From contig JBBDSH010000075.1 in the NCBI GenBank assembly GCA_040905045.1, positions 1 through 23,033 of the forward strand: a DNA stretch of 23,033 nucleotides. Reading direction: 5' to 3'. Below are positions 9,164 to 16,455 of the stretch, piece after piece. The notes beneath the pieces were generated by a model. It was not told the DNA's origin, did no database searches, and saw only the letters and a program-made list of their open reading frames with translations. The position numbers were made by a program, and so were the translations under genes. The DNA is from JBBDSH01 sp040905045 (lineage in GTDB: Bacteria > Pseudomonadota > Gammaproteobacteria > Eutrophobiales > Eutrophobiaceae). Position 1 is the first letter of the stretch. Every line of letters begins with the position of its first letter.

Positions 9164-9469
9164 TTATAATCAAACCCTTGTGAAATTGATTTCCCGGGCG
9201 CCTTGCAGTGGATATACCGGCACCCCTCGAAAAAGGGAGCTATTGTACGGTATATGGTAGAAAAAGAAAGGGGGAACAATTACTTAACCCCGAAAAGGCG
9301 ACCCGGCGGCGAGTCCGGGGATTGTGTCTCCAATCAAGCCGTTACGGACGGCTCGTGGCTCGTGGCTCGTGGCTCGTGGCTCGTGGCTCGTGGCTCGTGA
9401 TGATAAAGTGTCGTCCCTTCGAGCCGACTTGCAATGACTGCTGTTTCATAACATTTCTAATCAAACCTT
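9161..9469. repeat. Spacer flanked by an 18-bp near-identical direct repeat
   Basis: CATTTATAATCAAACCCTT (9161-9179) recurs as CATTTCTAATCAAACCTT (9452-9469), with one substitution and one indel. The first copy covers the rpsP start codon and its upstream bases; the second ends a few bases before the fau ATG. The segment between them has no convincing gene. On the minus strand it should hold the rpsP promoter, of which I can offer only a weak candidate (TACAAT at 9242-9247, no good -35). It also holds the GCTCGTG array. No 6S RNA, which precedes fau in many relatives, could be recognised. Confidence 0.7.
9351..9399. repeat. Perfect tandem array of seven GCTCGTG units
   Basis: Seven identical 7-bp units (49 bp, no mismatch) lie 75 bases before the fau start, with no inverted partner arm. 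The unit has no A on the plus strand and no T on the minus strand, so neither strand can contain a stop codon in any frame; it reads ARGSWLV-type peptides on plus and HEPRATS on minus. The identity of all copies suggests recent expansion or active homogenisation. Confidence 0.97.
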
Positions 9470-9474
9470 CACCC

Positions 9475-10047
9475 ATGATCCAGAAGATATTACGGCGCAA
9501 GACCGAATTGCGGCAACAACTCAAGGCGCAGCGGGCACAAATGCCGCCCGCGGCGCGGGAACACGAGGACCAGGGCATTCTGGGCGCCCTGCTGGAACTG
9601 GCGCCAGTGCAGGCGGCGCGGCGGGTTTTCTGCTTCATCTCCCACGGCGATGAGACCGACACCCACGCCCTCATCGACGCACTGCTGGCGCAGGGAAAAG
9701 AGATTGTCGTGCCCAAAATCATGCCGCAGGGCATGATTGCGGTGCCGTTTTCCGACTGGTCCGAATTGCGGCCGGGCCAGCTGGGCATACTCACGCCGAT
9801 CGCCACCACGCCGTCCAATGAAAGCATCGATGTCTGTATCACGCCGGGCCTGGGTTTTACTGAATCCGGTAAAAGACTGGGCTACGGACGCGGCTATTAC
9901 GACCGCTGGTTCGCCGCCCATCCGGTGGTGGACCGTATCGGCATCGCCTACGATTGTCAGATCGTCGATGACCTCCCGACGGACGGACGGGATATTCCCG
10001 TCACCATGCTGGTGACCGGGAAACGCTGGATAAAGTGCCAGTCATAG
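9475..10047 (+). CDS. 5-formyltetrahydrofolate cyclo-ligase
   Basis: Converts 5-formyl-THF to 5,10-methenyl-THF using ATP, returning a dead-end folate to the one-carbon pool (fau/ygfA in E. coli). The 190 residues carry the family signature ESGKRLGYGRGYYDRWF (130-146), with the phosphate-binding GYGRGYYD at 136-143, and an early VFCFISHGDE strand-loop near 51-60. The usual FD before GxRLG is FT here. The start is the ATG ending at 9477: family homologues start with a basic helix like MIQKILRRKTELR. There is no good Shine-Dalgarno. The frame stays open upstream through the GCTCGTG array to a GTG at 9208, and an ATG directly after the array (9400) is also in frame, but those residues look like read-through of noncoding DNA. 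Confidence 0.9.
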   Translation: MIQKILRRKTELRQQLKAQRAQMPPAAREHEDQGILGALLELAPVQAARRVFCFISHGDETDTHALIDALLAQGKEIVVPKIMPQGMIAVPFSDWSELRPGQLGILTPIATTPSNESIDVCITPGLGFTESGKRLGYGRGYYDRWFAAHPVVDRIGIAYDCQIVDDLPTDGRDIPVTMLVTGKRWIKCQS

Positions 10048-10123
10048 CCGGCATCCGGACCTCATGCACGCTGTGAACGCCCCCGTGAACTGTGTACTCC
10101 GCAGCAAAAAATATCAAATACAA

Positions 10124-10214
10124 GCCACAGAGAGGAACACAGAGGGCACAGAGATATTGTCGTTAAATAACCAAATCTTTTTTATCTCTGTGCATCTCTG
10201 TGATCCTCTGTGGC
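10124..10214. repeat. Inverted CACAGAG element
   Basis: The left arm (10124-10155) contains CACAGAG three times (10126, 10138, 10147). The right arm (10184-10214) contains its complement CTCTGTG three times (10186, 10196, 10206). The arms are near-perfect reverse complements, with a few mismatches and a 2-base indel, and enclose an AT-rich 28-base loop ending in CTTTTTTATC. It lies in the convergent gap between fau and the BASS transporter. It has no coding capacity and resembles a MITE-like or REP-like hairpin element; no target duplication is obvious. Confidence 0.88.
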
Positions 10215-10241
10215 AAAATATGTCAACTACCGGAACTCGAA

Positions 10242-11180
10242 TCACGATTCCTGCCGCAGACGCCGATCACGCTCCGCAACGACCGTCTTGCGAGCCCAGT
10301 ACCCGGCCAGGATGGAACCGGTAATATTATGCCAGATACTGAACACCGCCCCGGGCAATGACGCTGCCGGCGGGAAGTAGGCCTGTGCGAGAGCGACGCC
10401 CAGTCCCGAATTCTGCATACCCGTCTCGATGGCCAGAGTCCGCCGGACGCGGGGATCCCGCGTGAAAAACCCGGCCAGATACCAGCCGCCTGCCAGCCCC
10501 AAAAGGTTGTGCCAGAACACCGCCGTAATGACAGGCAGGGCCAGATACGGCAGTTGCGCCCGGTTCAGGGCGACGATAATGCCGATGATGAGGATAATCG
10601 CGACGACCGAAACCAGTGGGAAGACATGCTTGATGGCATGCAGATAACGACCGCAATAGGTGTTGATCGCCATGCCCGCCAGCACCGGTAGTACAATAAT
10701 GCGGAATATATTCAGCATCATGTCGGCCACCGGTACCGGCACGGCCTGATTGATATAGAACCAGGTAATCACCGGTGTCATGACGACGGCCGTCAGTGTC
10801 GATACCGTGGTCAGGGTAATGGACAGGGCCACATCTCCCCTTGCCAGATAGCAGATGACATTGGAGGCGGTGCCGCCGGGGCAGGTACCGACCAGGACCA
10901 TACCGATCATCAATTCCGCCGGCAGGCCCAGCATCATGCTGACCGACCAGGCTATGAACGGCATCAACAGATACTGCAGGGACACACCCAGCAGGATCAG
11001 TTTCGGGCGATTAAGTATTTCCAGAAAATTTTCCGCCCGCAGGGTCATGCCCATACCGAGCATGACGATGCCCAGAAGAGGCACGATGGCGCCACGGTAT
11101 TCGGACAGTACGCCGGGATAATAGAGCGAAAACAAGGTGATGCCGATGGCACCGAGAGGAAAGAAGGCCGTTACGTACAT
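10242..11180 (-). CDS. Bile acid:sodium symporter (BASS) family transporter
   Basis: Sodium-coupled inner-membrane symporter of the BASS superfamily; bacterial members carry bile acids, pantothenate-like acids or other organic anions, and the substrate here cannot be named. The 312-residue protein is hydrophobic throughout, with nine or ten membrane segments, and has both family signatures: GTCPGGTASN (98-107), part of the crossed-helix sodium and substrate site, and ETGMQNSGLG (252-261). The start is the ATG ending at 11180; Shine-Dalgarno support is weak. It stands alone, divergent from the DUF4389 gene and convergent with fau. The C-terminus is a short basic tail (ERDRRLRQES). Confidence 0.92.
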   Translation of the reverse strand: MYVTAFFPLGAIGITLFSLYYPGVLSEYRGAIVPLLGIVMLGMGMTLRAENFLEILNRPKLILLGVSLQYLLMPFIAWSVSMMLGLPAELMIGMVLVGTCPGGTASNVICYLARGDVALSITLTTVSTLTAVVMTPVITWFYINQAVPVPVADMMLNIFRIIVLPVLAGMAINTYCGRYLHAIKHVFPLVSVVAIILIIGIIVALNRAQLPYLALPVITAVFWHNLLGLAGGWYLAGFFTRDPRVRRTLAIETGMQNSGLGVALAQAYFPPAASLPGAVFSIWHNITGSILAGYWARKTVVAERDRRLRQES

Positions 11181-11255
11181 GATGACCGGACGCTGTCCGG
11201 GCCCGCCTTGTCACCGGGATGGTCCTGCGCCGGGGAAATATCAATCGGATGATGA

Positions 11256-11284
11256 TTGTTATCGGGGCAAATATTTTTCATAAT
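11256..11284 (+). promoter_or_regulatory. Sigma-70-type promoter for the DUF4389 gene
   Basis: TTGTTA (11256-11261), a 17-base spacer and CATAAT (11279-11284) form a good match to the sigma-70 consensus (4 of 6 and 5 of 6). It lies 33 bases before the ATG at 11318, so the gene would have a leader of about 27 bases that includes AAGGAG. Confidence 0.55.
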
Positions 11285-11317
11285 CTTCCAGAGTTACAAC
11301 CGGCAAGGAGAAAAACA

Positions 11318-11632
11318 ATGAGCATGAAAGAGAATGCGAAGAATGTGGATACTTGGATCCGTGGCCTGTTTATCGTGATTTTCGGTGTTATTTTTTATTT
11401 CCTTTATATAATCATCGGCTTGATGGTGATATTTCAATTTTTTACCAAGGTGCTGACGGGCGGCCTGAACCAGAACCTGCTTGAGTTCAGCAGCGGCATG
11501 ACCCGCTATGTACAGCAGATACTGCTGTATATCACTTTCCATTCCGAGAACCGGCCTTTCCCCTTCAGTCCCTGGCCGTCGAGTGAGAATGCCGGCGTCT
11601 TGCCCGAAGAAGAGTCCGGGCGGCAGGAATAA
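11318..11632 (+). CDS. Small DUF4389 membrane protein
   Basis: A 104-residue protein that I assign to DUF4389, a family of unknown function found in Proteobacteria. One strongly hydrophobic stretch (about 16-42, with IFGVIFYFLYIIIGLMVIF) is followed by an amphipathic segment, then the conserved YITFHSENRPFPFSPWP-type motif (71-87) and an acidic tail. It is most likely an inner-membrane protein. The start is decided by an ideal AAGGAG 7 bases before the ATG at 11318; a longer in-frame reading lacks this. The gene has its own promoter and ends 13 bases from the end of the convergent metA-like gene. I know of no assigned role. Confidence 0.87.
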   Translation: MSMKENAKNVDTWIRGLFIVIFGVIFYFLYIIIGLMVIFQFFTKVLTGGLNQNLLEFSSGMTRYVQQILLYITFHSENRPFPFSPWPSSENAGVLPEEESGRQE

Positions 11633-11643
11633 AAAAACTGCCG
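11621..11643. other. Hairpin with an A-run loop across convergent stops
   Basis: CGGCAG (11621-11626) and CTGCCG (11638-11643) pair around an 11-base loop with seven A residues (seven T on the minus strand). The stem starts inside the last codons of the DUF4389 gene and ends 2 bases from the metA-like stop. The U-run lies in the loop, not behind the stem, so it is not a standard terminator for either gene, yet it is the only structure in this 13-base gap. Confidence 0.4.
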
Positions 11644-11645
11644 TT

Positions 11646-12710
11646 TCATAATCCCAGCGGATTATCCGGCTGAATTTCGTCGCGGAAGGGAATCCGCCGG
11701 TCTATGTGTGTGATCTGATAAACCTTGCCGATCCAGTTGTTGATCACGGCCTCGGCACTGTCATGCCAGGTGTTATCGAGCCTCGGCACCAGCAGATGCT
11801 CCGGGAATTCCGGCAGCGGCCGGTTTCCCTTTACGGCCGCTGCAATCCGATCCTGGTATTCATCCAGGATAGCACGGCTCTGTAACCCGAAATAATTTTC
11901 CGGAAACGGCGGATATTCATCCAGTTCGCCGTCGATGTACCGCCCGATCTCGCGCTTGTACTCCTTCAACAGGCTCACGGCGTCGTATTCCGGATGCCCC
12001 TGGGAGAGCACGATCCGGAAACCATCTTCACTGACCGCCTGGTGCACACCCGCTTCATCGCTTTCAACCAGGATCTTTAGCCCCGCGTTCTCGAACTGTT
12101 CTCTGTCAATCTGATTATAGCGGGAATGGGGCACATCGAAACGCGTATTCATACCCGATACCAGGGGGTGCGATTTATCCACCACCTTGTGTGTGTAAAT
12201 ACCCCAGCGTTTGCGTGGCAGGGCACGCCGTTTCTGACCATAGCGGAATTCCAGCACGGCGTGAGTGGCCAGACAGGAACAGAACGTTGAAGTCACATTC
12301 TCATAGGCCCATTCAACGATCTTTTTTAACGGCTCCCAGAACGGCTGGTTGGAGAGTTCCGGCCCGATCACATTGGCGCCGGTAATAATAAGCGCATCCA
12401 GGCCTTCCCGCCTTATACCCTCGAAACTCGAATAATACCGATCCACATGCGCCTGCCCTTCCCTGTTTCGCTTTATCTCGTCAACGGTAAAGGGATGCAG
12501 GTAGAACTGTGCGATCTGGTTGCTTTCGCCGACGAGACGGAAAAACTGCCTCTCCGTCGCTTCCAGGGCCGTATCGGGCATCATGTTCAACAGACCTATG
12601 TGCATTTCACGGATATCCTGGCGCAACGCATGAGCTTTCTGGATGACGGTTTCTCCTTCATCCACAAGCCTGCGAAAACTCGGCAAATCGGAATTGGCGA
12701 CTAAAGGCAT
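11646..12710 (-). CDS. metA: MetA-like homoserine O-acyltransferase
   Basis: Member of the MetA family, which transfers succinyl or acetyl from acyl-CoA to homoserine in methionine synthesis. The 354 residues align along their length with E. coli MetA (309): start MPLVANSDLP, GLLNMMP, TSTFCSCLATHA with catalytic Cys146, PHSRY, and GHPEYD with His239 and Glu241 of the triad. Two active-site differences stand out. The position that is Gly in succinyl-specific and Glu in acetyl-specific enzymes is Ile115 (TGANVI), and the residue after the nucleophile is Leu instead of Trp. The acyl donor therefore cannot be predicted, and another acceptor such as serine is conceivable. It lies 25 bases after the P-loop gene on the same strand. 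Confidence 0.85.
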   Translation of the reverse strand: MPLVANSDLPSFRRLVDEGETVIQKAHALRQDIREMHIGLLNMMPDTALEATERQFFRLVGESNQIAQFYLHPFTVDEIKRNREGQAHVDRYYSSFEGIRREGLDALIITGANVIGPELSNQPFWEPLKKIVEWAYENVTSTFCSCLATHAVLEFRYGQKRRALPRKRWGIYTHKVVDKSHPLVSGMNTRFDVPHSRYNQIDREQFENAGLKILVESDEAGVHQAVSEDGFRIVLSQGHPEYDAVSLLKEYKREIGRYIDGELDEYPPFPENYFGLQSRAILDEYQDRIAAAVKGNRPLPEFPEHLLVPRLDNTWHDSAEAVINNWIGKVYQITHIDRRIPFRDEIQPDNPLGL

Positions 12711-12735
12711 TGCAGTTTCTCTTGATATCTCTCGC

Positions 12736-13581
12736 TTACTTCTGCTTGTCCAGAATATTCTCGATGAGTTCCAGAAACCCGGCTTCGGTCCTGATCCGGG
12801 ATATCTGCTCGGTTGTTACGGTATAACCGTACTCGCTTGCGATCTGTTCATAACGGGGCCGACGGGCTTCCAGAAGATAAGGAAACACCCAGCGGACAAA
12901 GTCGTCAGGCTCTATCAGTGCCACGTACTCCAGACCACGCTCCTCCATGTATCTGCCCAGCTGTTCATCGAGAAATCTTTCCGGATAATACAACGGTTTG
13001 GGGTCACGTTCCGCACGCTTTACCAGTTCCTCTTCATCCTTGCTGTCCGCCTTGAGGTACAGGATAAGCGTATGCTCCGACAGCAACTCCATGACCTTAT
13101 CGTCTTCCAGTTCACACAGACTGCCGCCGGCATCATTGACGAAATGATCATAACCATAGATTTCCCTGCCCTTGTTGATAAATTCCGGTACTTCCTTCAT
13201 GGCTTCTATTTCCGCCAGCCGGTGCAGTTCCTGTCGGCGCTTGAATTCCCGCAGGCCTATTCCCCCGATATCCGGATTACCCACTTTACCGAGAAAGCTG
13301 GACAGAGGAGTGAGATTATCAAAGGTGATGTTGTTGGCAACCTCAATCGAATCCGACCGCAATAGCTCGCGCAGAAACGGGATCTGCATGGCCTGTTGCT
13401 TGATGTTATCCAGAATCGCTTCATCCAGATGCCGGGTGCCGATACGGTAGTCACCGGAATAATGAAACCAGTGATGCCTGCGCAGGACGTGCGCAAGCCG
13501 GGTCTTGCCGACTCCCGACATCCCCAACAGGGTGATCGCCTTGCGATCCCATTGCTGAAATTCCAGACGTGTCAGTTTCAT
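12736..13581 (-). CDS. P-loop NTPase of unknown function, upstream of metA
   Basis: A 281-residue soluble protein with a clear Walker A motif, GMSGVGKT (20-27), directly after the first beta strand. It reads like small-molecule kinases and related P-loop proteins (shikimate or gluconate kinase style), with a hydrophobic strand HTLILYLKAD in the second half that could precede a Walker B or lid element. No signal peptide or membrane segment is present. The rest is charged and helical. I do not recognise a characterised family. It is followed by metA with a 25-base gap and probably shares its mRNA, so a link to methionine or acyl-homoserine metabolism is possible but unproven. The start ATG ends at 13581; the Shine-Dalgarno is poor. 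Confidence 0.82.
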   Translation of the reverse strand: MKLTRLEFQQWDRKAITLLGMSGVGKTRLAHVLRRHHWFHYSGDYRIGTRHLDEAILDNIKQQAMQIPFLRELLRSDSIEVANNITFDNLTPLSSFLGKVGNPDIGGIGLREFKRRQELHRLAEIEAMKEVPEFINKGREIYGYDHFVNDAGGSLCELEDDKVMELLSEHTLILYLKADSKDEEELVKRAERDPKPLYYPERFLDEQLGRYMEERGLEYVALIEPDDFVRWVFPYLLEARRPRYEQIASEYGYTVTTEQISRIRTEAGFLELIENILDKQK

Positions 13582-13608
13582 AATGTTGCAGCCGTTCAGA
13601 AAGTGCGA

Positions 13609-13638
13609 ATCCTACCCCGAACCGCAATCCCCAGACAA
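13609..13638 (-). promoter_or_regulatory. Possible promoter for the P-loop gene and metA
   Basis: On the minus strand TTGTCT (13633-13638), an 18-base spacer and TAGGAT (13609-13614) lie 28 bases before the ATG. Both hexamers match consensus at 4 of 6 positions. The 119-base gap in which it lies contains nothing else I can identify. Confidence 0.3.
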
Positions 13639-13700
13639 CTTTTGCACTCCATTCAGCCCTTTTTTAACTCATCTTCACGCGCCCTCGTACAGCATGCAGG

Positions 13701-14198
13701 TTAACCGTCGGGCGGGCGCGACCACTCAATACGAACGTGTAACCGGTCATGATGCATGATATCCACCGTAATCTTACGTCCACGCGGGAATACCAGTACA
13801 TCCATGAAAGGATGGGAGCCGGCGTGGAAGACGAGCTTTCCTTCTTCGCGGGACACCACACGCAGGTGTATGGGTTCTTGATTGCCGCTGAAATCCGAGA
13901 GGAAATCAAGAGTCAGCCCTGCGGAGGTGCGGCAGAACGTCCAGGTGTGATTGCTGAAGCCGTTATCCGCTGTCCCGCTGATGCAGTCTTTGTCTTTACC
14001 GGTCCATTGAAAGCGTATGTCATAAGGTGCGGGGCCCACCGGTGTCTGTACTGCCCGTCCCCGCCATTCGCCAACAAGTACGGTGACTAAATCGGGCTCG
14101 TCCGCGGCAACGGTCCCGGACAAGGTGATCAACCAGAAGGCCGCGGCAAACACCTGAAGATGACATGCCATTCGTAACCGGTACCGACCTCTGTTCAT
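13701..14198 (-). CDS. Secreted protein of unknown function
   Basis: A 165-residue protein with a signal peptide (basic MNRGRYRLRM start, hydrophobic run FAAAFWLITLSGTVAA, likely cleaved after AA near residue 32). The mature part is rich in alternating hydrophobic residues and begins LVGEWRGRAVQTPVG, reminiscent of small beta-barrel or lipocalin-like folds; this is only an impression. Two cysteines (in DKDCISG and TWTFCRT) could form a periplasmic disulfide, for which DsbC from this window would be relevant. I do not recognise the family. A shorter start (MACHLQVF, ATG ending 14171) would also leave a signal peptide. It lies beyond the pnp terminator and looks like a single-gene unit. Confidence 0.72.
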   Translation of the reverse strand: MNRGRYRLRMACHLQVFAAAFWLITLSGTVAADEPDLVTVLVGEWRGRAVQTPVGPAPYDIRFQWTGKDKDCISGTADNGFSNHTWTFCRTSAGLTLDFLSDFSGNQEPIHLRVVSREEGKLVFHAGSHPFMDVLVFPRGRKITVDIMHHDRLHVRIEWSRPPDG

Positions 14199-14235
14199 CT
14201 CGAATCAAGGCTCATGAACCAGGAATAACTCAACG

Positions 14236-14263
14236 AAAAAAGGGGCTCAACGCCCCTTTTTTT
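14236..14263 (-). terminator. Intrinsic terminator after pnp
   Basis: A perfect stem (A6GGGGC with GCCCCT6, 5-base loop TCAAC) lies 25 bases after the pnp stop. On the minus strand it ends in six T residues, a textbook rho-independent terminator for the rimP-to-pnp cluster. A-runs on the other side make it bidirectional in principle. Confidence 0.9.
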
Positions 14264-14287
14264 ATAGCCTGTGACTTATAAGACTTG

Positions 14288-16375
14288 TCACTGTTCATTT
14301 ACGGCCTTCATACTCAGCCTGACACGGCCTTGACGGTCGATTTCCAGCACCTTGACCTTGACGTAATCGCCCTCGGACAGGTTGTCGGACACATTTTCGA
14401 CGCGTTCGTCGGAAATCTGGGATATATGGACCAGACCGTCCTTGCCGGGAAGGATATTAACAAATGCGCCGAAGTCCATGATCTTGGCGACACGGCCTTC
14501 ATAAATCTTGCCGACCTCAATATCGGCGGTCAGGTCCTCGATGCGCTGCCGGGCCAGGTCGCTGGCAGTTTTGTCACTGGAATAGATTTTGATATTACCA
14601 TCGTCATCAATATCAATGGTCGTCCCCGTTTCCTCGGTAATGGCACGGATGGTCGCACCGCCCTTGCCGATCACGTCCCGTATCTTGTCAGGATGGATCT
14701 TGATGGTGGTGATCCGCGGCGCATGTTCCGACATTTCCCTACGCGGCTCACTCAATATCTCGTTCATCTTGCCGAGAATGTGCAGGCGTCCTTCGCGGGC
14801 CTGTTGCAACGCCACTTCCATGATTTCACGGGTAATTCCGTCTATTTTGATATCCATTTGCAGGGCATTGATGCCGTTTTCCGTCCCGGCGACCTTGAAG
14901 TCCATATCACCGAGATGATCTTCGTCGCCCATGATGTCGGACAGCACCACGAACTTGTCGCTTTCCTTGATCAACCCCATGGCAATGCCGGCTACCGGTG
15001 CCTTGATATTCACGCCGGCGTCCATCAGCGACAGGCTCGTGCCGCAGACCGTCGCCATGGAACTGGAACCGTTGGATTCGGTCACCTCGGAAACCACGCG
15101 CAATACATAGGGAAAGCTTTCCAGGTCCGGCATGACACCCATGATGCCGCGCTTGGCCAGTCTTCCGTGGCCGATTTCGCGGCGCTTGGGTGTACCGACA
15201 CGACCGGTCTCGCCGACACAATAAGGCGGGAAATTGTAATGCAGCATGAAGGGTTCCTTTCGCTCGCCTTCAATGGCGTCGATGATCTGGGCATCCCGTT
15301 CCGTACCCAGCGTGGTCACCACCAGCGCCTGGGTTTCACCACGGGTAAACAACGCCGAACCGTGAGTACGCGGCAGTACGCCGACTTCGATACTGATATC
15401 ACGGATGGTTTTTGCATCGCGTCCGTCAATACGCGGCTCCCCGGCGATCACGGCATCCCTGACGATATTACTTTCCAGCGCTTCCACCACATTGCCAATC
15501 TTGTCCTCGGCCCAGCGGTCTTCAAATTCCGACGTTATACCCTCAATGACTTCCTTGCGTATTTCGTCCAGGCGTTCCTTGCGGCTCAGCTTGTCGGTAA
15601 TGGCGTAGGCTTCCCTGACCAGATCGCCGCAGCGTTTCTCAACCTCGGCAGCCAGTTCCGAATCCTTCTCGGGCGGCTGCCAGTCCCAGGGTTTGGTGCC
15701 GGCTTCCCTGACCATGTCCCTGATATTATCAATCACGATCTGCATCTGTTCATGCCCGTACATAACCGCGCCCAGCATGGCGTCTTCGGGCAATTGTTTA
15801 GCTTCGGATTCCACCATTAACACCGAGCTGTCGGTTCCGGCAACCACCAATTCCAGTTCCGAGGTTTCCAGTTCGGAGAAGGCCGGATTGAGGAGGTACT
15901 CACCATTGTGGTAACCGACGCGAGCCGCGCCGATCGGGCCGTTAAAAGGCACACCGGCCAGGCAGATGGCGGCGGAAGCGCCGATCATGGCCGGGATATC
16001 CGGATCCACATCCGGGTCCAGGGACAAAACCGTGGCGATGATCTGAACCTCGTTCATAAAGCCTTTCGGGAAAAGCGGCCGGATGGGCCGATCGATGAGG
16101 CGGCAGGTCAGGGTTTCCTTCTCGGAGGGACGGCCTTCGCGCTTGAAAAATCCGCCTGGAATCTTGCCGGCGGCATAGGTCTTTTCCTGGTAATCAACCG
16201 TCAGCGGGAAGAAGGGACGGCCGGGATCAGCCTCTCTTTTGGCCACGCAGGTGACCAGGACAACAGATTCCCCCAGGCTGGCCATAACCGCGCCGTTGGC
16301 CTGGCGGGCAACCCGCCCGGTCTCCAGAACGACGTTTTTGCCTCCATACTGGAATTCTTTGCGTACGACATTCAT
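14288..16375 (-). CDS. pnp: Polyribonucleotide nucleotidyltransferase (PNPase)
   Basis: Phosphorolytic 3'-5' exoribonuclease, part of the RNA degradosome with RNase E. The 695-residue protein (E. coli 711) has two RNase PH-like cores: the first with FFKREGRPSEKETLTCRLIDRPIRPLFP-type residues near 75-105, the second with FPPYCVGETGR and the catalytic aspartates in MGDEDHLGDMDFKVAGT near 485. A KH domain (IRDVIGKGGATIRAI, about 562-576) and an S1 domain (about 620-690, ending VRLSMKAV) follow. GGGGA lies 7 bases before the ATG. It follows rpsO by 80 bases, as in E. coli, and ends at the terminator at 14236-14263. Confidence 0.97.
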   Translation of the reverse strand: MNVVRKEFQYGGKNVVLETGRVARQANGAVMASLGESVVLVTCVAKREADPGRPFFPLTVDYQEKTYAAGKIPGGFFKREGRPSEKETLTCRLIDRPIRPLFPKGFMNEVQIIATVLSLDPDVDPDIPAMIGASAAICLAGVPFNGPIGAARVGYHNGEYLLNPAFSELETSELELVVAGTDSSVLMVESEAKQLPEDAMLGAVMYGHEQMQIVIDNIRDMVREAGTKPWDWQPPEKDSELAAEVEKRCGDLVREAYAITDKLSRKERLDEIRKEVIEGITSEFEDRWAEDKIGNVVEALESNIVRDAVIAGEPRIDGRDAKTIRDISIEVGVLPRTHGSALFTRGETQALVVTTLGTERDAQIIDAIEGERKEPFMLHYNFPPYCVGETGRVGTPKRREIGHGRLAKRGIMGVMPDLESFPYVLRVVSEVTESNGSSSMATVCGTSLSLMDAGVNIKAPVAGIAMGLIKESDKFVVLSDIMGDEDHLGDMDFKVAGTENGINALQMDIKIDGITREIMEVALQQAREGRLHILGKMNEILSEPRREMSEHAPRITTIKIHPDKIRDVIGKGGATIRAITEETGTTIDIDDDGNIKIYSSDKTASDLARQRIEDLTADIEVGKIYEGRVAKIMDFGAFVNILPGKDGLVHISQISDERVENVSDNLSEGDYVKVKVLEIDRQGRVRLSMKAVNEQ

Positions 16376-16421
16376 AGATGGTTCCCCGATATCAATTGGC
16401 TGGGTGTCAGAAGGAGTTATG

Positions 16422-16440
16422 AACCTGTCGGAACAGGCTT
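16422..16440 (-). other. Hairpin in the rpsO-pnp spacer
   Basis: CCTGT and ACAGG flank a 4-base loop (16424-16437), extended by AA/TT pairs. No U-run follows on the minus strand. In E. coli the same spacer carries the rpsO terminator and an RNase III-processed hairpin through which PNPase regulates itself; this shorter stem is at the equivalent place, but a shared role is only inference. Confidence 0.3.
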
Positions 16441-16455
16441 GGGGCTTGGAATCCG

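Noticed and set aside
9180..9450. 6S RNA (ssrS) before the cyclo-ligase gene
   Set aside because: The position fits the usual neighbourhood, but I cannot recognise the long bubble-containing hairpin or conserved closing stem; the spacer is largely repeat.
9208..9474. N-terminal extension of the cyclo-ligase from GTG 9208 or ATG 9400
   Set aside because: It would translate spacer and the stop-free GCTCGTG array. It resembles no family member, and homologues start near MIQKILRRK.
10124..10214. Intrinsic terminator for fau or the BASS gene
   Set aside because: T-runs lie in the loop and not behind the stem, and the stem is AT/GC mixed with mismatches. A role in 3'-end stability remains possible.
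14285..15820. A 511-codon open frame on the plus strand opposite pnp
   Set aside because: It is the mirror of a certain pnp gene, has no family resemblance or ribosome site, and long antisense frames are expected opposite such codon usage.
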